From NCBI RefSeq assembly GCF_002976435.1, contig NZ_PUGF01000020.1, positions 31,955 to 95,954 on the forward strand: 64,000 nucleotides of DNA, written 5' to 3'. This document shows, piece after piece, positions 37,811-48,489 of this stretch; position 1 is the first letter of the stretch, and every line of letters starts with the position of its first letter. Below the pieces are notes generated by a model. That model was not told where the DNA came from, did not search any database, and saw nothing but the letters and a program-made list of their open reading frames with translations. Made by a program: the position numbers and the translations under genes. The DNA is from Solimicrobium silvestre (GTDB lineage: Bacteria; Pseudomonadota; Gammaproteobacteria; Burkholderiales; Burkholderiaceae_D).

Positions 37811-38248
37811 TTATTTAGGTATCTGGTCAGCATGACCCGTATTGCTTGCTGCTTTAGTCGCTGCAGCCGGCGCTGGCGCTGGTATTGCAGTCGAAGTTGG
37901 AGCTGAAGTTGAGGCCGCAGTTGAAGCTGAACCCGCACTTGCTGCAGGCGCTACTTCCGTAGTTTTTTGCTGGGATAAATTATCCATGACACCACCAGAT
38001 GGAGCAGCATGTCTGGTACCAATATAGGCCAAACCCAACGTTGAGCAAAAGAATATTGTTGCAGCGATGCCGGTTGCCTTTGATAAAAAGCTCGATGAAC
38101 CGGTAGCGCCGAATAAACTACCCGATGCGCCCGAACCAAAAGCCGCGCCCATATCAGCACCCTTACCATGTTGCACCAGCACTAAACCAATAATGACCAA
38201 TGCTGCGCAAACTTGAATTGCTACTACCAATGAAAATATAGTGTTCAT
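37811..38248 (-). CDS. secG: Preprotein translocase subunit SecG
   Basis: 145-residue small membrane subunit of the SecYEG channel: two helices (residues ~4-25 and ~55-75) around the conserved loop LVLVQHGKGADMGAAFGSGA and SLFGATGSSSFLSKATG. The last ~60 residues are an Ala/Pro/Ser/Thr-rich, low-complexity tail, longer than in E. coli SecG. Follows tpiA in the same direction. Confidence 0.93.
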   Translation of the reverse strand: MNTIFSLVVAIQVCAALVIIGLVLVQHGKGADMGAAFGSGASGSLFGATGSSSFLSKATGIAATIFFCSTLGLAYIGTRHAAPSGGVMDNLSQQKTTEVAPAASAGSASTAASTSAPTSTAIPAPAPAAATKAASNTGHADQIPK

Positions 38249-38310
38249 TTAAAAGCCTAAAAAATTAATATACGCACACATTTTGGTGTGCCACAGTACT
38301 TCACAAAACT

Positions 38311-39084
38311 TTACTCTATTGCCGCCGCGATGATGCCTAAAAAATCAATCGATTTCAACGCCGCGCCACCAATCAAACCACCATCAATATCTTTCATCGC
38401 CAGCAAGGCTACCGCATTATCCGGTTTCATGCTGCCGCCATATAAAATCTGCACCTGCTCAGCCAACTCCGCATTCATCAACGCCAATTGGCTACGCAAA
38501 AATGCATGAACTTGCTGCGCCATTTCCGGCGTAGCGGTAATTCCAGTGCCTATCGCCCAAACAGGCTCATAAGCCACCACTATTTTCGCTAATGCCGCCG
38601 CATCCAATACCGACAAAACCGCATTTAACTGGCGCGCCACTGTCGCCTCTGTCAAACCAGCCTTACGCTCTTGCAAGGTCTCACCAACACAAACGATAGG
38701 TGTGATGCCCGCCTCCAACAAACGCAACGTTTTTTCCGCTACCAGCGCATCAGATTCCGCGTGATACACACGACGCTCCGAATGGCCGACGATGGCATAC
38801 GCACAGGAAAAATCCTTAAGCATGGAAACCGACATTTCACCAGTATAGGCGCCGCCAGCCTGAGCAGAAACATCCTGCGCGCCCCATGCTATCGACGAAG
38901 TTTGCAATGCCACCTGAACTTGAGCCAGATACGGAGCCGGCACACAGACAGCAACATCGCAATCAGCCGCGCTTGCGCTTAAGTTTTTAATGCCGCTTTG
39001 CAGCTCAGATAGCAACACTGCATTGGTGACCAAGCTGCCATTCATCTTCCAATTACCAGCAATTAAGGGGCGACGTTGCTTCAT
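38311..39084 (-). CDS. tpiA: Triose-phosphate isomerase
   Basis: 257-residue TIM barrel interconverting glyceraldehyde-3-phosphate and dihydroxyacetone phosphate. Active-site Lys in AGNWKMNGS, His in VGHSERR and Glu in [12 protein letters not shown] are present, as is the phosphate-binding [13 protein letters not shown] ribosome site. The ~260 bases ahead of it (39085-39346) are A+T-rich and hold no recognisable gene. Confidence 0.97.
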   Translation of the reverse strand: MKQRRPLIAGNWKMNGSLVTNAVLLSELQSGIKNLSASAADCDVAVCVPAPYLAQVQVALQTSSIAWGAQDVSAQAGGAYTGEMSVSMLKDFSCAYAIVGHSERRVYHAESDALVAEKTLRLLEAGITPIVCVGETLQERKAGLTEATVARQLNAVLSVLDAAALAKIVVAYEPVWAIGTGITATPEMAQQVHAFLRSQLALMNAELAEQVQILYGGSMKPDNAVALLAMKDIDGGLIGGAALKSIDFLGIIAAAIE

Positions 39085-39346
39085 CCAAATCTTCCAGTTC
39101 TTAAATAACCCGCCATTCTAGCTTGTCGCCCTAAACACGGTCAAATACTGTAACGATTATTATCGGAAAATACGACTAATTTGCTCACAAATGGGGGCAA
39201 TTCATATACTCCCACTATTTTTTTAAATATTTAACGTATCTAATGGTTTTTCCATTAATCAAAAACGTCTTATATGGCAGTATATATAAAGCACATTGCA
39301 AAATAATACGCTAAATACTTATTTAAAATAAAATACCAGGGTATGA

Positions 39347-40333
39347 TCAAACACAAAAATCAAGTACGATTTTACCAATATGCTCACTACTTTCCATTAA
39401 TACATGCGCCTCCGACGCTTGCTCAAAGGAAAAAGTCTTATAAATCACCGGCTTAATCTTTCCCGATTCCAACAACGGCCATATTTTTTGATGCAACTTC
39501 TGAGCAATTACTTGCTTGAATTCAACTGAACGAGCGCGCAGTGTTGAGCCAGTTACCGTCAAGCGACGTCGCAATATGGCACCCATATCCAATTGCGCCT
39601 TTGCTCCGCCCAACAAGGCAATCACGACTAATCGCCCATCATCCGCCATGCAAGTCAATTCACGATTAACATAATCCCCTGCAACCATATCCAGCACCAC
39701 ATCCACACCACGCCCGCCAGTTAAGGAATGCACTACCTCTTCAAAATTTTCCGTTTTGTAATTAATGCCGCGGATTGCCCCCAATTCCTCGCATGCACGA
39801 CATTTTTCATCACTCCCCGCCGTGGCAATAACTTTATGCCCCAGCGCAGTCGCCATTTGGATTGCCGCCACACCAATGCCTGAAGTGCCGCCCTGCACCA
39901 ACAAGGTTTCCGAACCAGTCAAACCCGCACGATCAAACACGTTACTCCAGACGGTAAAAAAAGTTTCCGGCAAAGCCGCTGCTTGCACGGCGGTAAATCC
40001 ATGCGGAACAGGCAAACATTGCGCTAACGGTGCGGCGCAATATTCAGCATACCCACCACCCGCCACTAACGCGCACACCATGTCGCCAAGAGCAAAACCA
40101 CTGCCCGACAATTCGCCAGCAACAACCTCCCCCGCCACCTCCAACCCCGGCAAATCAGAGGCGCCAGCCGGTGCCGGATAAGCACCTTTACGCTGAAATA
40201 CATCAGGGCGATTTATGCCAGCCGCATGCACTTTGATCAACACCTCACCAGCACGTAAAACAGGGATCGCACGCTCACATATGCGCAACACTTCCGGGCC
40301 GCCAGGCTGTGAAATTTCAATTGCTCGCATCAT
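39347..40333 (-). CDS. NADPH:quinone oxidoreductase, zinc-independent MDR family (PIG3-like)
   Basis: 328 residues from the ATG at 40333 (AAGGAA site); the frame is open upstream to 40543 but passes through a dispersed repeat. Medium-chain dehydrogenase without zinc ligands. NADPH-binding LVQGGTSGIGVAAIQMA, then VIATAGSDEKCRACEELGA; substrate half ends with MESSEHIGKIVL. One-electron or two-electron reduction of quinones is the family activity; physiological substrate unknown. Confidence 0.88.
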   Translation of the reverse strand: MMRAIEISQPGGPEVLRICERAIPVLRAGEVLIKVHAAGINRPDVFQRKGAYPAPAGASDLPGLEVAGEVVAGELSGSGFALGDMVCALVAGGGYAEYCAAPLAQCLPVPHGFTAVQAAALPETFFTVWSNVFDRAGLTGSETLLVQGGTSGIGVAAIQMATALGHKVIATAGSDEKCRACEELGAIRGINYKTENFEEVVHSLTGGRGVDVVLDMVAGDYVNRELTCMADDGRLVVIALLGGAKAQLDMGAILRRRLTVTGSTLRARSVEFKQVIAQKLHQKIWPLLESGKIKPVIYKTFSFEQASEAHVLMESSEHIGKIVLDFCV

Positions 40334-40355
40334 GATTTTTTCCTTAGAATTTATG

Positions 40356-40527
40356 GGACTTACAAAAAATTGCATCAGCAATGTGCACCGACGCAGACAG
40401 TATTTTAGTACGACAAGGAAAGGTGCGACGGTGGAATTAACAACATCACTGATGCTTGCGAAACAACACTGATATACCAGTGTGCGCCCTGCAGGGCAAC
40501 GCCGCTGGCACGATTTATCATAAGTCC
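40356..40527. repeat. Dispersed GGACTTAC-ended repeat, long copy
   Basis: Begins GGACTTAC and ends ATAAGTCC (imperfect terminal inverted repeats). Internal text AATTG...CACCGACGCAGACAGTA...AGTACGACAAGGA...AACGCCGCTGG matches the reverse complement of the 100-bp element at 61067-61166 block by block, with about 70 extra bases in the middle (including a hairpin ACACTG/CAGTGT). It lies just upstream of the quinone-oxidoreductase start codon. Confidence 0.75.
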
Positions 40528-40595
40528 GAAAAAAAACGCCCATGTTTTCACATGAGCGTTTCTTAGCTAATGACTTACGTCATTCGCATGACTAT

Positions 40596-42734
40596 TTATT
40601 GCTCAACCTGACCCGCTTCAGCAACAACGGCAGCAGGAGCTACAGATACTTCCGACTCAGAAGCAGCAGCCTTCATCGACAATTTCAAACGACCGCGATC
40701 ATCTGTTTCCAACACTTTAACGCGCACTACCTGACCTTCTTTCAAGTAGTCGGCAACTGCATTAACGCGTTCGTTGGCGATTTGACTGATGTGCAGCAAG
40801 CCGTCTTTACCTGGCAATACTTGAACAATCGCGCCGAAGTCCAATAATTTCAACACAGTACCTTCATAGACTTTACCGACTTCAACTTCAGCGGTAATTT
40901 CTTGAATCCGACGACGCGCTTCCTGACCCGCAGCAGCATCAACAGAAGCGATAGTTACTACGCCTTCGTCGCTGATATCAATTTGCGTACCAGTTTCTTC
41001 AGTCAACGCACGAATTACCGCGCCGCCTTTACCGATTACGTCACGGATCTTTTCCGGGTTGATTTTGATCGTGATTAAACGCGGTGCAAAATCAGACAAT
41101 TCAACATTGCCGTGCGGCACTGCAGTTTGCATTTTTTCCAAAATATGCAAACGACCTTCTTTAGCTTGCGCCAAAGCGACTTGCATAATTTCTTTAGTAA
41201 TACCTTGGATTTTAATGTCCATTTGCAGAGCAGTAATACCATTAGCAGTACCGGCAACTTTAAAGTCCATGTCGCCCAAGTGATCTTCATCACCCAAAAT
41301 ATCGGTCAACACAGCAAATTTATTACCATCTTTAATCAAGCCCATCGCGATACCGGCAACATGCGCCTTAACTGGCACACCCGCATCCATCAGCGCCAAG
41401 CAACCACCGCAAACTGATGCCATTGATGACGAACCATTTGATTCGGTGATTTCTGATACCAAACGCACCGAGTAGCTAAAATCTGCAACATCAGGCAACA
41501 CTGCTTCCAATGCACGCTTAGCTAAACGACCATGGCCAATTTCACGACGCTTAGGCGTACCAACACGACCAGTTTCACCAGTCGCAAACGGAGGCATGTT
41601 GTAATGCAACATGAAGCGATCTGAGTATTCACCCATTAAGGCATCAATTTTTTGCTCGTCGCGTGAAGTACCTAAAGTAGCAATAACCAAAGCCTGTGTT
41701 TCACCGCGAGTGAACAATGCTGTACCGTGAGTGCGTGGTAAAACGCCGGTACGAATACTAATTGGACGCACTGTGCGAGTATCACGACCATCAATACGTG
41801 GCTCGCCATCTAAAATTTGGGAACGAACAATTTTCGATTCCAAATCAAACATGATGTTACCCAATTCAACTGAATCAACATCTTGACCTACCAACGCCGC
41901 ATTCACTGCCGCTGTTGCTGATTTCAATTTTTCGGTACGTGCTTGTTTTTCTTTGATTTGATACGCTGCGCGCAACAAAGGCTCAGCCACTGCACCAACT
42001 GATGCGATCAACGCTTCATTTTTCGGTGCTGGCGCCCACTCAACTTCAGGTTTACCGCCCTGCTCAACCAAATCATGAATTGCGTCAATAACTACACGCA
42101 TTTCAGTATGACCAAACACAACGCCGCCCAACATGATTTCTTCTGACAGTTGCTTAGCATCCGATTCCACCATCAACACAGCAGATTCAGTACCAGCAAC
42201 CACTAAATCCATCATGGACGTTTTTAATTGGGTCGGGCTTGGGTTCAATACATATTGACCGTCAATATAACCAACGCGCGCTGCGCCCAACGGGCCGTTA
42301 AATGGAATACCTGATACGCACAATGCAGCAGATGCACCGATCATTGCGGCGATATCTGGATCAATCTCTGGATTAACCGACAACACGTGAATGACTACCT
42401 GCACTTCATTTAAATAACCCTCTGGAAACAGTGGGCGAATTGGGCGGTCGATCAAACGTGAGGTCAATGTTTCTTTTTCTGATGGACGGCCTTCACGCTT
42501 GAAGAAACCACCAGGAATACGGCCTGCTGCGTATGTTTTTTCTAAATAATCAACAGTCAACGGGAAAAAATCTTGTCCCGGTTTGGCATCTTTTCTTGCC
42601 ACAACAGTAGCTAAAACAACGGTATCTTCTATCGAAACTAACACTGCACCAGTAGCCTGACGAGCGATTTCGCCTGTCTCTAAAGTAACTTGATGTTGTC
42701 CGTATTGAAAAGTTTTAGTAATTTTATTAAACAC
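40596..42734 (-). CDS. pnp: Polyribonucleotide nucleotidyltransferase (PNPase)
   Basis: 712-residue phosphorolytic 3'-5' exoribonuclease and RNA-degradosome partner. Two RNase PH-like domains (first [16 protein letters not shown]; second with [19 protein letters not shown] and [13 protein letters not shown]), then a KH domain ([20 protein letters not shown]) and an S1 domain ([20 protein letters not shown]). Start codon is GTG at 42734 with AAGGA six bases before it. Downstream of rpsO, the classic arrangement. Confidence 0.96.
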   Translation of the reverse strand: MFNKITKTFQYGQHQVTLETGEIARQATGAVLVSIEDTVVLATVVARKDAKPGQDFFPLTVDYLEKTYAAGRIPGGFFKREGRPSEKETLTSRLIDRPIRPLFPEGYLNEVQVVIHVLSVNPEIDPDIAAMIGASAALCVSGIPFNGPLGAARVGYIDGQYVLNPSPTQLKTSMMDLVVAGTESAVLMVESDAKQLSEEIMLGGVVFGHTEMRVVIDAIHDLVEQGGKPEVEWAPAPKNEALIASVGAVAEPLLRAAYQIKEKQARTEKLKSATAAVNAALVGQDVDSVELGNIMFDLESKIVRSQILDGEPRIDGRDTRTVRPISIRTGVLPRTHGTALFTRGETQALVIATLGTSRDEQKIDALMGEYSDRFMLHYNMPPFATGETGRVGTPKRREIGHGRLAKRALEAVLPDVADFSYSVRLVSEITESNGSSSMASVCGGCLALMDAGVPVKAHVAGIAMGLIKDGNKFAVLTDILGDEDHLGDMDFKVAGTANGITALQMDIKIQGITKEIMQVALAQAKEGRLHILEKMQTAVPHGNVELSDFAPRLITIKINPEKIRDVIGKGGAVIRALTEETGTQIDISDEGVVTIASVDAAAGQEARRRIQEITAEVEVGKVYEGTVLKLLDFGAIVQVLPGKDGLLHISQIANERVNAVADYLKEGQVVRVKVLETDDRGRLKLSMKAAASESEVSVAPAAVVAEAGQVEQ

Positions 42735-42874
42735 AATGTGTCCTTTCTAATTGGTCTTTTGACCTTGCCGACAGAATTCCAGGTGCTGTCGTTCACCTCA
42801 CAACAGGTCGCAAGCAAAACTTGCTGCGTGCAACCTTACTACAAAATCGCGGATAAATCCTTATCCAACAATGC

Positions 42875-42905
42875 AAAAAGCCCGCATCAGAGAACTGATA
42901 CAGGC
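42875..42905 (-). terminator. rpsO terminator
   Basis: On the minus strand, GCCTGTATCAG and CTGATGCGGGC pair with two G-U pairs around a TTCT loop, followed by five Us. It lies 40 bases past rpsO and before pnp, so pnp transcription through it must be partial or separately started. Confidence 0.85.
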
Positions 42906-42943
42906 ATTTTAAGATAGCTTACGGAATGGCAAGCTAATCTGAA

Positions 42944-43213
42944 TTACTTACGCAAACCGAGTTTAACGATCAGGTCACGATAGCGCACTGCGTCTTTACC
43001 TTTAAGGTAAGACAACAAACTCTTACGACGGTTAACCATCATGATCAAACCACGACGTGAGTGGTGATCTTTAGAGTGAGCTTTAAAATGGCCATTCAAA
43101 TCGTTGATACGTGCTGTCAACAATGCAACTTGAACTTCAGGAGAACCGGTATCGTTTACTGCACGTGCATTGTCAGCAACGATAGCTGCTTTTACTTGTT
43201 TTTCAATTGTCAT
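42944..43213 (-). CDS. rpsO: 30S ribosomal protein S15
   Basis: 89 residues from the ATG at 43213, the standard length; upstream in-frame codons to 43267 are not used. Conserved core: [39 protein letters not shown] and LLSYLKGKD. Binds 16S rRNA early in assembly. The 330-bp stretch upstream (43214-43546) has no gene; it carries the A+T-rich promoter region and a small CGGTA/TACCG hairpin. Confidence 0.97.
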   Translation of the reverse strand: MTIEKQVKAAIVADNARAVNDTGSPEVQVALLTARINDLNGHFKAHSKDHHSRRGLIMMVNRRKSLLSYLKGKDAVRYRDLIVKLGLRK

Positions 43214-43546
43214 GATAAATCCTTTACATGCGATGAATGGAGTAAATAAGCAACTTAGCAACCCCAAACACCGTGATTAATTAATGAATTAGCCGGTAAA
43301 CCTACCGACTAAGGGCGAGATTATATAGGAGAAATTGTTTTAGTACAAATCATTGCTACGCTTAACTTATTTCCCTTCATTTGATTTGTGCCACATCTAT
43401 CTTTGTCCGCTTAAAACCCATCCAACCGCACTACTAAATCTCAAGCTTTGTTGATGCTCATCAGCGAATACTTAAAAACATATTAATTAAAACAACATTT
43501 AAATTAATTAATATTTCCTTCCCACATCATCCCGCCTGTATTTAAA

Positions 43547-45262
43547 TCACCCCAACACCTCAACTGACGCAATAAGCAAGCCATCCGCACCCAATTCTAC
43601 TCCGCCACGATTCAGCCCATTCACTATCGACTTCAATGCAGCGACGCTGCTATTACGATCGATACCGATCCCAAAGAATGGTCGATGCTGGCCGATTTTA
43701 AGCTCCATATAGCAAATGGCCTCGGCCTGTGCGCCGGAACCTAGTGCATGTTCATGATAATCAACCACTTGCATTTCCAGCTCCAAGCCATTAATAAACG
43801 CCTCGATCGGGCCATTGCCGCAGCCTAAAATCTGTCTGACTTGCTGCTGGTGCTCGAGCACAATATCAATCTCAACCAGAGATGCGTCAGACTCAAACGA
43901 TTGCAGCGGATTATTGCTGCAATTATGACTACGGTAACGATATGGCTGCTCTATATCCAAATACTCTGTTTTAAACAAATGGTAAATAATATCGGCCGTC
44001 GCTTCTTTGCCAGTTTGATCGGTATAGCGCTGAATCACCCGGCTAAATTCAATTTGCAAGCGACGCGGCAAATCGATGCCGTGCTCTTGCTGCAAAATAT
44101 AACTAACGCCACCCTTACCTGATTGGCTATTGACACGTATCACCGCATCGTAGCCGCGATTTAAATCATCGGGATCAACCGGAAGATAAGGCACTTCCCA
44201 CCAGGTATTGGGCTGCTGCTGAGCCAGACCTTTTTTAATGGCGTCCTGATGCGAACCAGAAAATGCGGTAAACACCAAATCACCGGCATACGGATGGCGC
44301 GGATGCACAGGCAACTGATTGCAATACTCAACCACTGAGCGCACCTCATCAATGTCAGAAAAGTCCAGGCCGGGATGTATTCCTTGTGAATACAAATTCA
44401 AGGCCAACGTAACCAAATCAACGTTACCGGTGCGCTCACCATTTCCAAACAAACATCCCTCAACCCGTTGGGCGCCCGCCATTACCGCCAATTCCGCCGC
44501 GGCGACTGCGGTGCCGCGATCATTATGCGGATGAATACTTAAAATAATTTGCTCACGACGCGCCAAATGGCGATGCATCCATTCGATCTGATCTGCGTAA
44601 ATATTGGGCGTAGACATTTCTACCGTAGCAGGCAGATTAATGATCATTTTCTGTTCTGCGCTTGGCTGCCAGATAGCGGACACGGCATCGCAGATTTCTA
44701 AAGCGAAATCGGGCTCTGCCGCCGAAAAGGTTTCAGGCGAATACTGAAATACCCATTCGGTTTCCGGCATCGTTTGCGTTATCTCTTTGATTAAGCGCGT
44801 GCCTTGCATGGCCAGTTCTTTTATTTCCACACGGTCGGCATTAAAGACAATGCGGCGAAAATTTTCTGCAATGGGATTATACAAATGTACAATCGCCCGA
44901 CGCGCTCCGCGCAGTGACTCTACTGATCGTCGGATCAAATCCTCCCTGGATTGTGTAAGAATTTCTATCGTCACATCATCGGGTATCAAATTTTGTTCGA
45001 TCAAGCTCCGAACAAAATCAAAATCGGTATCTGACGCAGACGGAAACGCCACTTCGATTTCTTTAAAACCGATTTTTACGAGTTGCTGAAACATTTTTAA
45101 TTTCTTCGCGACCGACATCGGCTCAATCAACGACTGATTTCCATCACGTAAATCAGTGCTCATCCAAATTGGCGGGGCCGTGATAAGACGATTCGGCCAA
45201 GTACGATCTGGCAAGGCAATCGCCTGAAAGCGTTTGTATTTCTTTTCCGGATGATTCAACAT
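43547..45262 (-). CDS. 2-isopropylmalate synthase, LeuA type 2 (long, fungal/actinobacterial-like)
   Basis: 571 residues from the ATG at 45262 (GGAG site). This is the long IPMS subfamily: lead [20 protein letters not shown], catalytic metal residues in [14 protein letters not shown] and [37 protein letters not shown], and a C-terminal LeuA allosteric-type domain (residues ~430-571). It condenses 2-oxoisovalerate and acetyl-CoA. A second, different-type IPMS gene lies 158 bases upstream on the same strand, so this may be an isoenzyme with different feedback control or substrate range. Confidence 0.9.
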   Translation of the reverse strand: MLNHPEKKYKRFQAIALPDRTWPNRLITAPPIWMSTDLRDGNQSLIEPMSVAKKLKMFQQLVKIGFKEIEVAFPSASDTDFDFVRSLIEQNLIPDDVTIEILTQSREDLIRRSVESLRGARRAIVHLYNPIAENFRRIVFNADRVEIKELAMQGTRLIKEITQTMPETEWVFQYSPETFSAAEPDFALEICDAVSAIWQPSAEQKMIINLPATVEMSTPNIYADQIEWMHRHLARREQIILSIHPHNDRGTAVAAAELAVMAGAQRVEGCLFGNGERTGNVDLVTLALNLYSQGIHPGLDFSDIDEVRSVVEYCNQLPVHPRHPYAGDLVFTAFSGSHQDAIKKGLAQQQPNTWWEVPYLPVDPDDLNRGYDAVIRVNSQSGKGGVSYILQQEHGIDLPRRLQIEFSRVIQRYTDQTGKEATADIIYHLFKTEYLDIEQPYRYRSHNCSNNPLQSFESDASLVEIDIVLEHQQQVRQILGCGNGPIEAFINGLELEMQVVDYHEHALGSGAQAEAICYMELKIGQHRPFFGIGIDRNSSVAALKSIVNGLNRGGVELGADGLLIASVEVLG

Positions 45263-45385
45263 GACATTCTCCAATGCAGTAGCTGGCCAAAGGCAAGCGG
45301 ATTAAAAACTCAAGGACGAACAAGTACCAACCACAACACAGGTTGCGATTAAAAAGAAGGAATTATTTTGGTGCGTGAAAGATCG

Positions 45386-45413
45386 GCTGACTGGGTTAAA
45401 CAATCCAGTCAGC
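45386..45413 (-). terminator. Hairpin between the two isopropylmalate synthase genes
   Basis: GCTGACTGG / CCAGTCAGC, nine perfect pairs with a 10-base loop, starting 8 bases after the leuA stop codon. No U-tract follows on the minus strand, so it could be a weak terminator or an mRNA-processing/stability structure that lowers expression of the second gene. Confidence 0.5.
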
Positions 45414-45420
45414 TCATACG

Positions 45421-46959
45421 CTATAGCTGAGGGTTGACTTTCTCAACCTTGGAATGCAGTTTGTTTAATGCAGAAATATAGGCTTTGGCCGAAGCGACGA
45501 CGATATCCGGATCAGCGCCCACGCCGTTGACTATGCGACCGGCTTTGGATAAGCGCATGGTGACTTCCCCTTGCGATTGCGTGCCAGTGGTAATCGCATT
45601 TACCGAAAACAGCAGTAATTCTGCACCACTTTGCGTGACGGATTCAATTGCGGCCAGAGTTGCATCGACCGGGCCATTGCCATGCCCTTCGCAGATAGCT
45701 TCTTTACCCTCTATTGAGAACACGACTTTGGCATACGGCTGCTCACCGGTTTCCGACCGCTGCGCCAGTGACACATAACGATAATGTTCCTGTATGTGCG
45801 ACTGCTGCTCATCCGACACTAATGACATAATATCTTCATCAAAAATTTCAGATTTTCTATCCGCTAATTCTTTAAAACGATTAAATGCAGCGTTGACTTC
45901 GGCCTCGGAATCTAGACTAATGCCCAACTCATCCAAGCGCTGTTTGAATGCATTCCGACCGGATAATTTGCCGAGCACTATTTTATTCGCCGCCCAGCCC
46001 ACATCTTCGGCTCGCATAATTTCATAGGTGTCGCGCGCTTTTAAAATACCGTCTTGATGAATACCGGAAGCATGGGCAAAGGCATTGGCGCCAACCACGG
46101 CTTTATTCGGCTGAACATTAAAGCCCGTGATTTGTGAAACTAATTTTGAAGTTGGTACAAGTAAAGTCGCATCAATGCCAAGTTCAAAATCAAAATAATC
46201 TTTACGGGTGCGCACCGCCATCACCAGTTCTTCTAACGCGGTATTGCCAGCCCGCTCACCCAAGCCGTTAATTGTACATTCAACTTGACGTGCACCACCA
46301 ATCATCACGCCAGCCAAAGAATTTGCAACTGCCATGCCTAAATCGTTATGGCAATGCACCGACCAGATTGCCTTGTCCGAATTGGGTACACGTTCACGCA
46401 AGGTTTTAAGCAACACCCCGTACATCTCCGGCACACCGTAACCCACGGTATCCGGAATGTTAATGGTTGTTGCACCTTCGTTAATCGCGACTTCAATCAC
46501 GCGACACAAAAAATCAATATCTGAACGGCTGCCATCTTCGGCGCTAAATTCCACGTCATCGGTAAATTTACGTGCAAAACGCACCGACATTTTGGCTTGC
46601 TCCAAGACTTGTTCCGGGCTCATGCGCAATTTCTTTTCCATGTGCAAGGCGGAAGTAGCGATAAAGGTATGAATACGCTTGTGCTCTGCACCAACTAAAG
46701 CTTCGGCGGCGCGGGAAATATCACGGTCATTGGCACGCGATAAGGAACAAACAATCGATTCTTTAATAACGCTGGAAATAGCCTGAATCGATTCAAAATC
46801 ACCCTGTGAAGCTGCTGCAAAACCAGCCTCAATCACATCAACACGCATTCTTTCCAGTTGTTTGGCAATACGGATTTTTTCGTCGCGCGTCATTGAAGCG
46901 CCGGGCGATTGTTCGCCGTCACGCAAAGTGGTGTCGAATATGATGAGTTTTTCTGCCAT
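45421..46959 (-). CDS. leuA: 2-isopropylmalate synthase, LeuA type 1
   Basis: 512 residues from the ATG at 46959 (GGAG site 6 bases before). First step of leucine synthesis. Type 1 IPMS features: [58 protein letters not shown] and [12 protein letters not shown]; the C-terminal regulatory domain senses leucine. It is preceded by a leucine-rich leader ORF and its own promoter, so attenuation by charged tRNA-Leu is likely in addition to feedback inhibition. Confidence 0.96.
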   Translation of the reverse strand: MAEKLIIFDTTLRDGEQSPGASMTRDEKIRIAKQLERMRVDVIEAGFAAASQGDFESIQAISSVIKESIVCSLSRANDRDISRAAEALVGAEHKRIHTFIATSALHMEKKLRMSPEQVLEQAKMSVRFARKFTDDVEFSAEDGSRSDIDFLCRVIEVAINEGATTINIPDTVGYGVPEMYGVLLKTLRERVPNSDKAIWSVHCHNDLGMAVANSLAGVMIGGARQVECTINGLGERAGNTALEELVMAVRTRKDYFDFELGIDATLLVPTSKLVSQITGFNVQPNKAVVGANAFAHASGIHQDGILKARDTYEIMRAEDVGWAANKIVLGKLSGRNAFKQRLDELGISLDSEAEVNAAFNRFKELADRKSEIFDEDIMSLVSDEQQSHIQEHYRYVSLAQRSETGEQPYAKVVFSIEGKEAICEGHGNGPVDATLAAIESVTQSGAELLLFSVNAITTGTQSQGEVTMRLSKAGRIVNGVGADPDIVVASAKAYISALNKLHSKVEKVNPQL

Positions 46960-47099
46960 GATGTGCTCCAATATGAAAGCTAAGGTAAGTAAGAGTATTA
47001 AGGTTTATAGGGTGAAGCAGATAAATTTAAGCGCTTTTTCTCCACCCCCTGCCGGATAAGCACGAGTGAGAAACAACTCAAATTGTGGGGGTATGTGGT

Positions 47100-47198
47100 T
47101 TAGCGCGTGAACCGCACTAGGTCTAGCAATAGATTCAGCGCTAGCAGGGATTGCGCTAGGCCGAGGGAGGAATTGTTGCTGATGAATGTTGAAAACAT
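47100..47198 (-). CDS. Leucine-rich leader peptide ahead of leuA (probably leaderless)
   Basis: A 32-codon ORF starting with ATG at 47198 and ending TAA at 47100-47102. Nine of 32 residues are leucine, clustered as SLGLAQSLLALNLLLDL, and five of the nine use CTA, usually a rare codon in proteobacteria and the one used in the Salmonella leu leader. No Shine-Dalgarno is present, but the promoter at 47206-47234 places the transcription start within a base or two of the ATG, so the mRNA is likely leaderless. The following ~140 bases hold repeated CTAGCGC/GCGCTA and CCCCC/GGGGG blocks that could form competing hairpins before leuA. Function inferred: leucine attenuation. Confidence 0.7.
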   Translation of the reverse strand: MFSTFISNNSSLGLAQSLLALNLLLDLVRFTR

Positions 47199-47205
47199 GG
47201 GAAAG

Positions 47206-47234
47206 ACTATAAGCGTTAAAAAACGAAAGTGCAA
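47206..47234 (-). promoter_or_regulatory. Sigma-70-type promoter for the leu leader and leuA
   Basis: -35 TTGCAC (47229-47234), 17-base spacer, -10 TATAGT (47206-47211), reading leftward. The leader ATG begins 7 bases after the -10 box. Confidence 0.72.
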
Positions 47235-47270
47235 CCAAATTTTCGTTTTTTTTGCATATTTTTAACGCGT

Positions 47271-47300
47271 AAAAAAAGCCATTCAAAAGAATAGCTTTTT
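47271..47300 (-). terminator. pssA terminator
   Basis: AAAAAGCCATTC and GAATAGCTTTTT pair apart from one C/A mismatch around an AAAA loop, with a further A-run giving Us on the minus strand. It starts 12 bases after pssA and separates it from the leu promoter. Confidence 0.7.
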
Positions 47301-47311
47301 AAAATTAGGTC

Positions 47312-48169
47312 TTAATGATCGTCATGCACTTCCAGTTCTGTTTGCAAAATACTGACCGGGCGACCTTTTCTCCAGCGCCATAAGAATATGGCGTAACCCG
47401 ACAAACAATATAAAACAAACACGCCAAACAAAACCATAGGCGGATAACTGACGACTAACACATAGACCAAGACCAGCACGAGCGGCACGGCAAACGGGAC
47501 TGATTTTTTGAGGTTCACATCTTTAAAGCTATAAAACGGTACATTGCTGACCATCGTTAAACCCGCCAGCACCGTAATCGACCAGATTACCCAACGCATA
47601 TCCGGGCCAGCGATGTTTAAATCGGTCATCGCCCAGATAAACCCAGCCACCAACGCTGCTGCTGCGGGGCTTGGAATGCCTTGAAAATAACGTTTGTCAA
47701 CTACCGCAATATTGGTATTAAAGCGTGCCAACCGTAATGCAGCACAGGCACAATACACAAACGCCGCCAGCCAACCCCACTGCCCTAATCCGCGCAAACC
47801 CCATTCGTAGGCAACCAAGGCGGGTGCTGCGCCGAAAGAAACCATGTCGGAAAGGCTATCGTACTGCGCGCCGAATTCGCTTTGGGTATTGGTCAACCGT
47901 GCCACACGGCCATCAAGGCTATCTAGCACCATGGCGATAAAAATGGCGATGGTGGCTTTTTCAAAAAAACCATCCATACCCATCACGATGGCGTAAAAAC
48001 CACAAAACAAGGCGGCGGTAGTAAAGGCATTCGGTAGTAAATAAATACCACGGCGCGGTTTTTTTCTAACGACTTCAGCACCTGCTGGTGTTGCGGCATT
48101 TTGGTTTTTTTTAACTATTTTAAAAAAATTCTTTAAAGTAGCTTTTGATTTACGACGTTGGAATGCCAT
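47312..48169 (-). CDS. pssA: CDP-diacylglycerol-serine O-phosphatidyltransferase
   Basis: 285 residues from the ATG at 48169 (AAGG site); a longer frame to 48241 is not supported. Makes phosphatidylserine, precursor of phosphatidylethanolamine, at the inner membrane. The CDP-alcohol phosphotransferase motif (D-G-x2-A-R-x8-G-x3-D-x3-D) is complete in DSLDGRVAR and FGAQYDSLSD. About eight hydrophobic segments follow a basic N-terminal tail (~45 residues). The decarboxylase gene psd, often between ilvC and pssA in this group, is absent here. Confidence 0.95.
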   Translation of the reverse strand: MAFQRRKSKATLKNFFKIVKKNQNAATPAGAEVVRKKPRRGIYLLPNAFTTAALFCGFYAIVMGMDGFFEKATIAIFIAMVLDSLDGRVARLTNTQSEFGAQYDSLSDMVSFGAAPALVAYEWGLRGLGQWGWLAAFVYCACAALRLARFNTNIAVVDKRYFQGIPSPAAAALVAGFIWAMTDLNIAGPDMRWVIWSITVLAGLTMVSNVPFYSFKDVNLKKSVPFAVPLVLVLVYVLVVSYPPMVLFGVFVLYCLSGYAIFLWRWRKGRPVSILQTELEVHDDH

Positions 48170-48489
48170 GCTTTGCCTTGTAGAGTTACTGAAGAATTCG
48201 GTGATGCGCGGCAAGTATAACTTTAATTCTGTGATGCTCAAAACGGCTTTTTTTCTATCGTTAAAATGCAGAGGAATTCTCTCAACTTCCTATTTAAGAA
48301 TGCCCCTGTATTTTTATAGAATACGTCGAAATGGCAAAATTTTACTTTGAGCTTTACATACAGATTCTTATCGACCTGAAATCCATTTGATACGTTAAAT
48401 ATTTTCAAAAACAGTTGGCTTATATGAAATCACGGATTTAATTTGAAAATCAGGCGGATTTTACCGTCCACCTGAGTTCGAGCTAAATT

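Noticed and set aside
40334..40543. 70-residue N-terminal extension of the quinone oxidoreductase
   Set aside because: It is translated from the dispersed repeat, lacks similarity, and the ATG at 40333 has a good ribosome site.
45270..45340. Short GTG-started ORF (MLWLVLVRP) between the two isopropylmalate synthase genes, resembling a second leader peptide
   Set aside because: No ribosome site, non-ATG start, no promoter or terminator around it; a few Leu and Val codons can arise by chance.
47005..47286. 93-residue minus-strand frame overlapping the leu leader region
   Set aside because: It crosses the promoter and leader in another frame and has no family similarity; the 32-codon Leu-rich ORF explains the region better.
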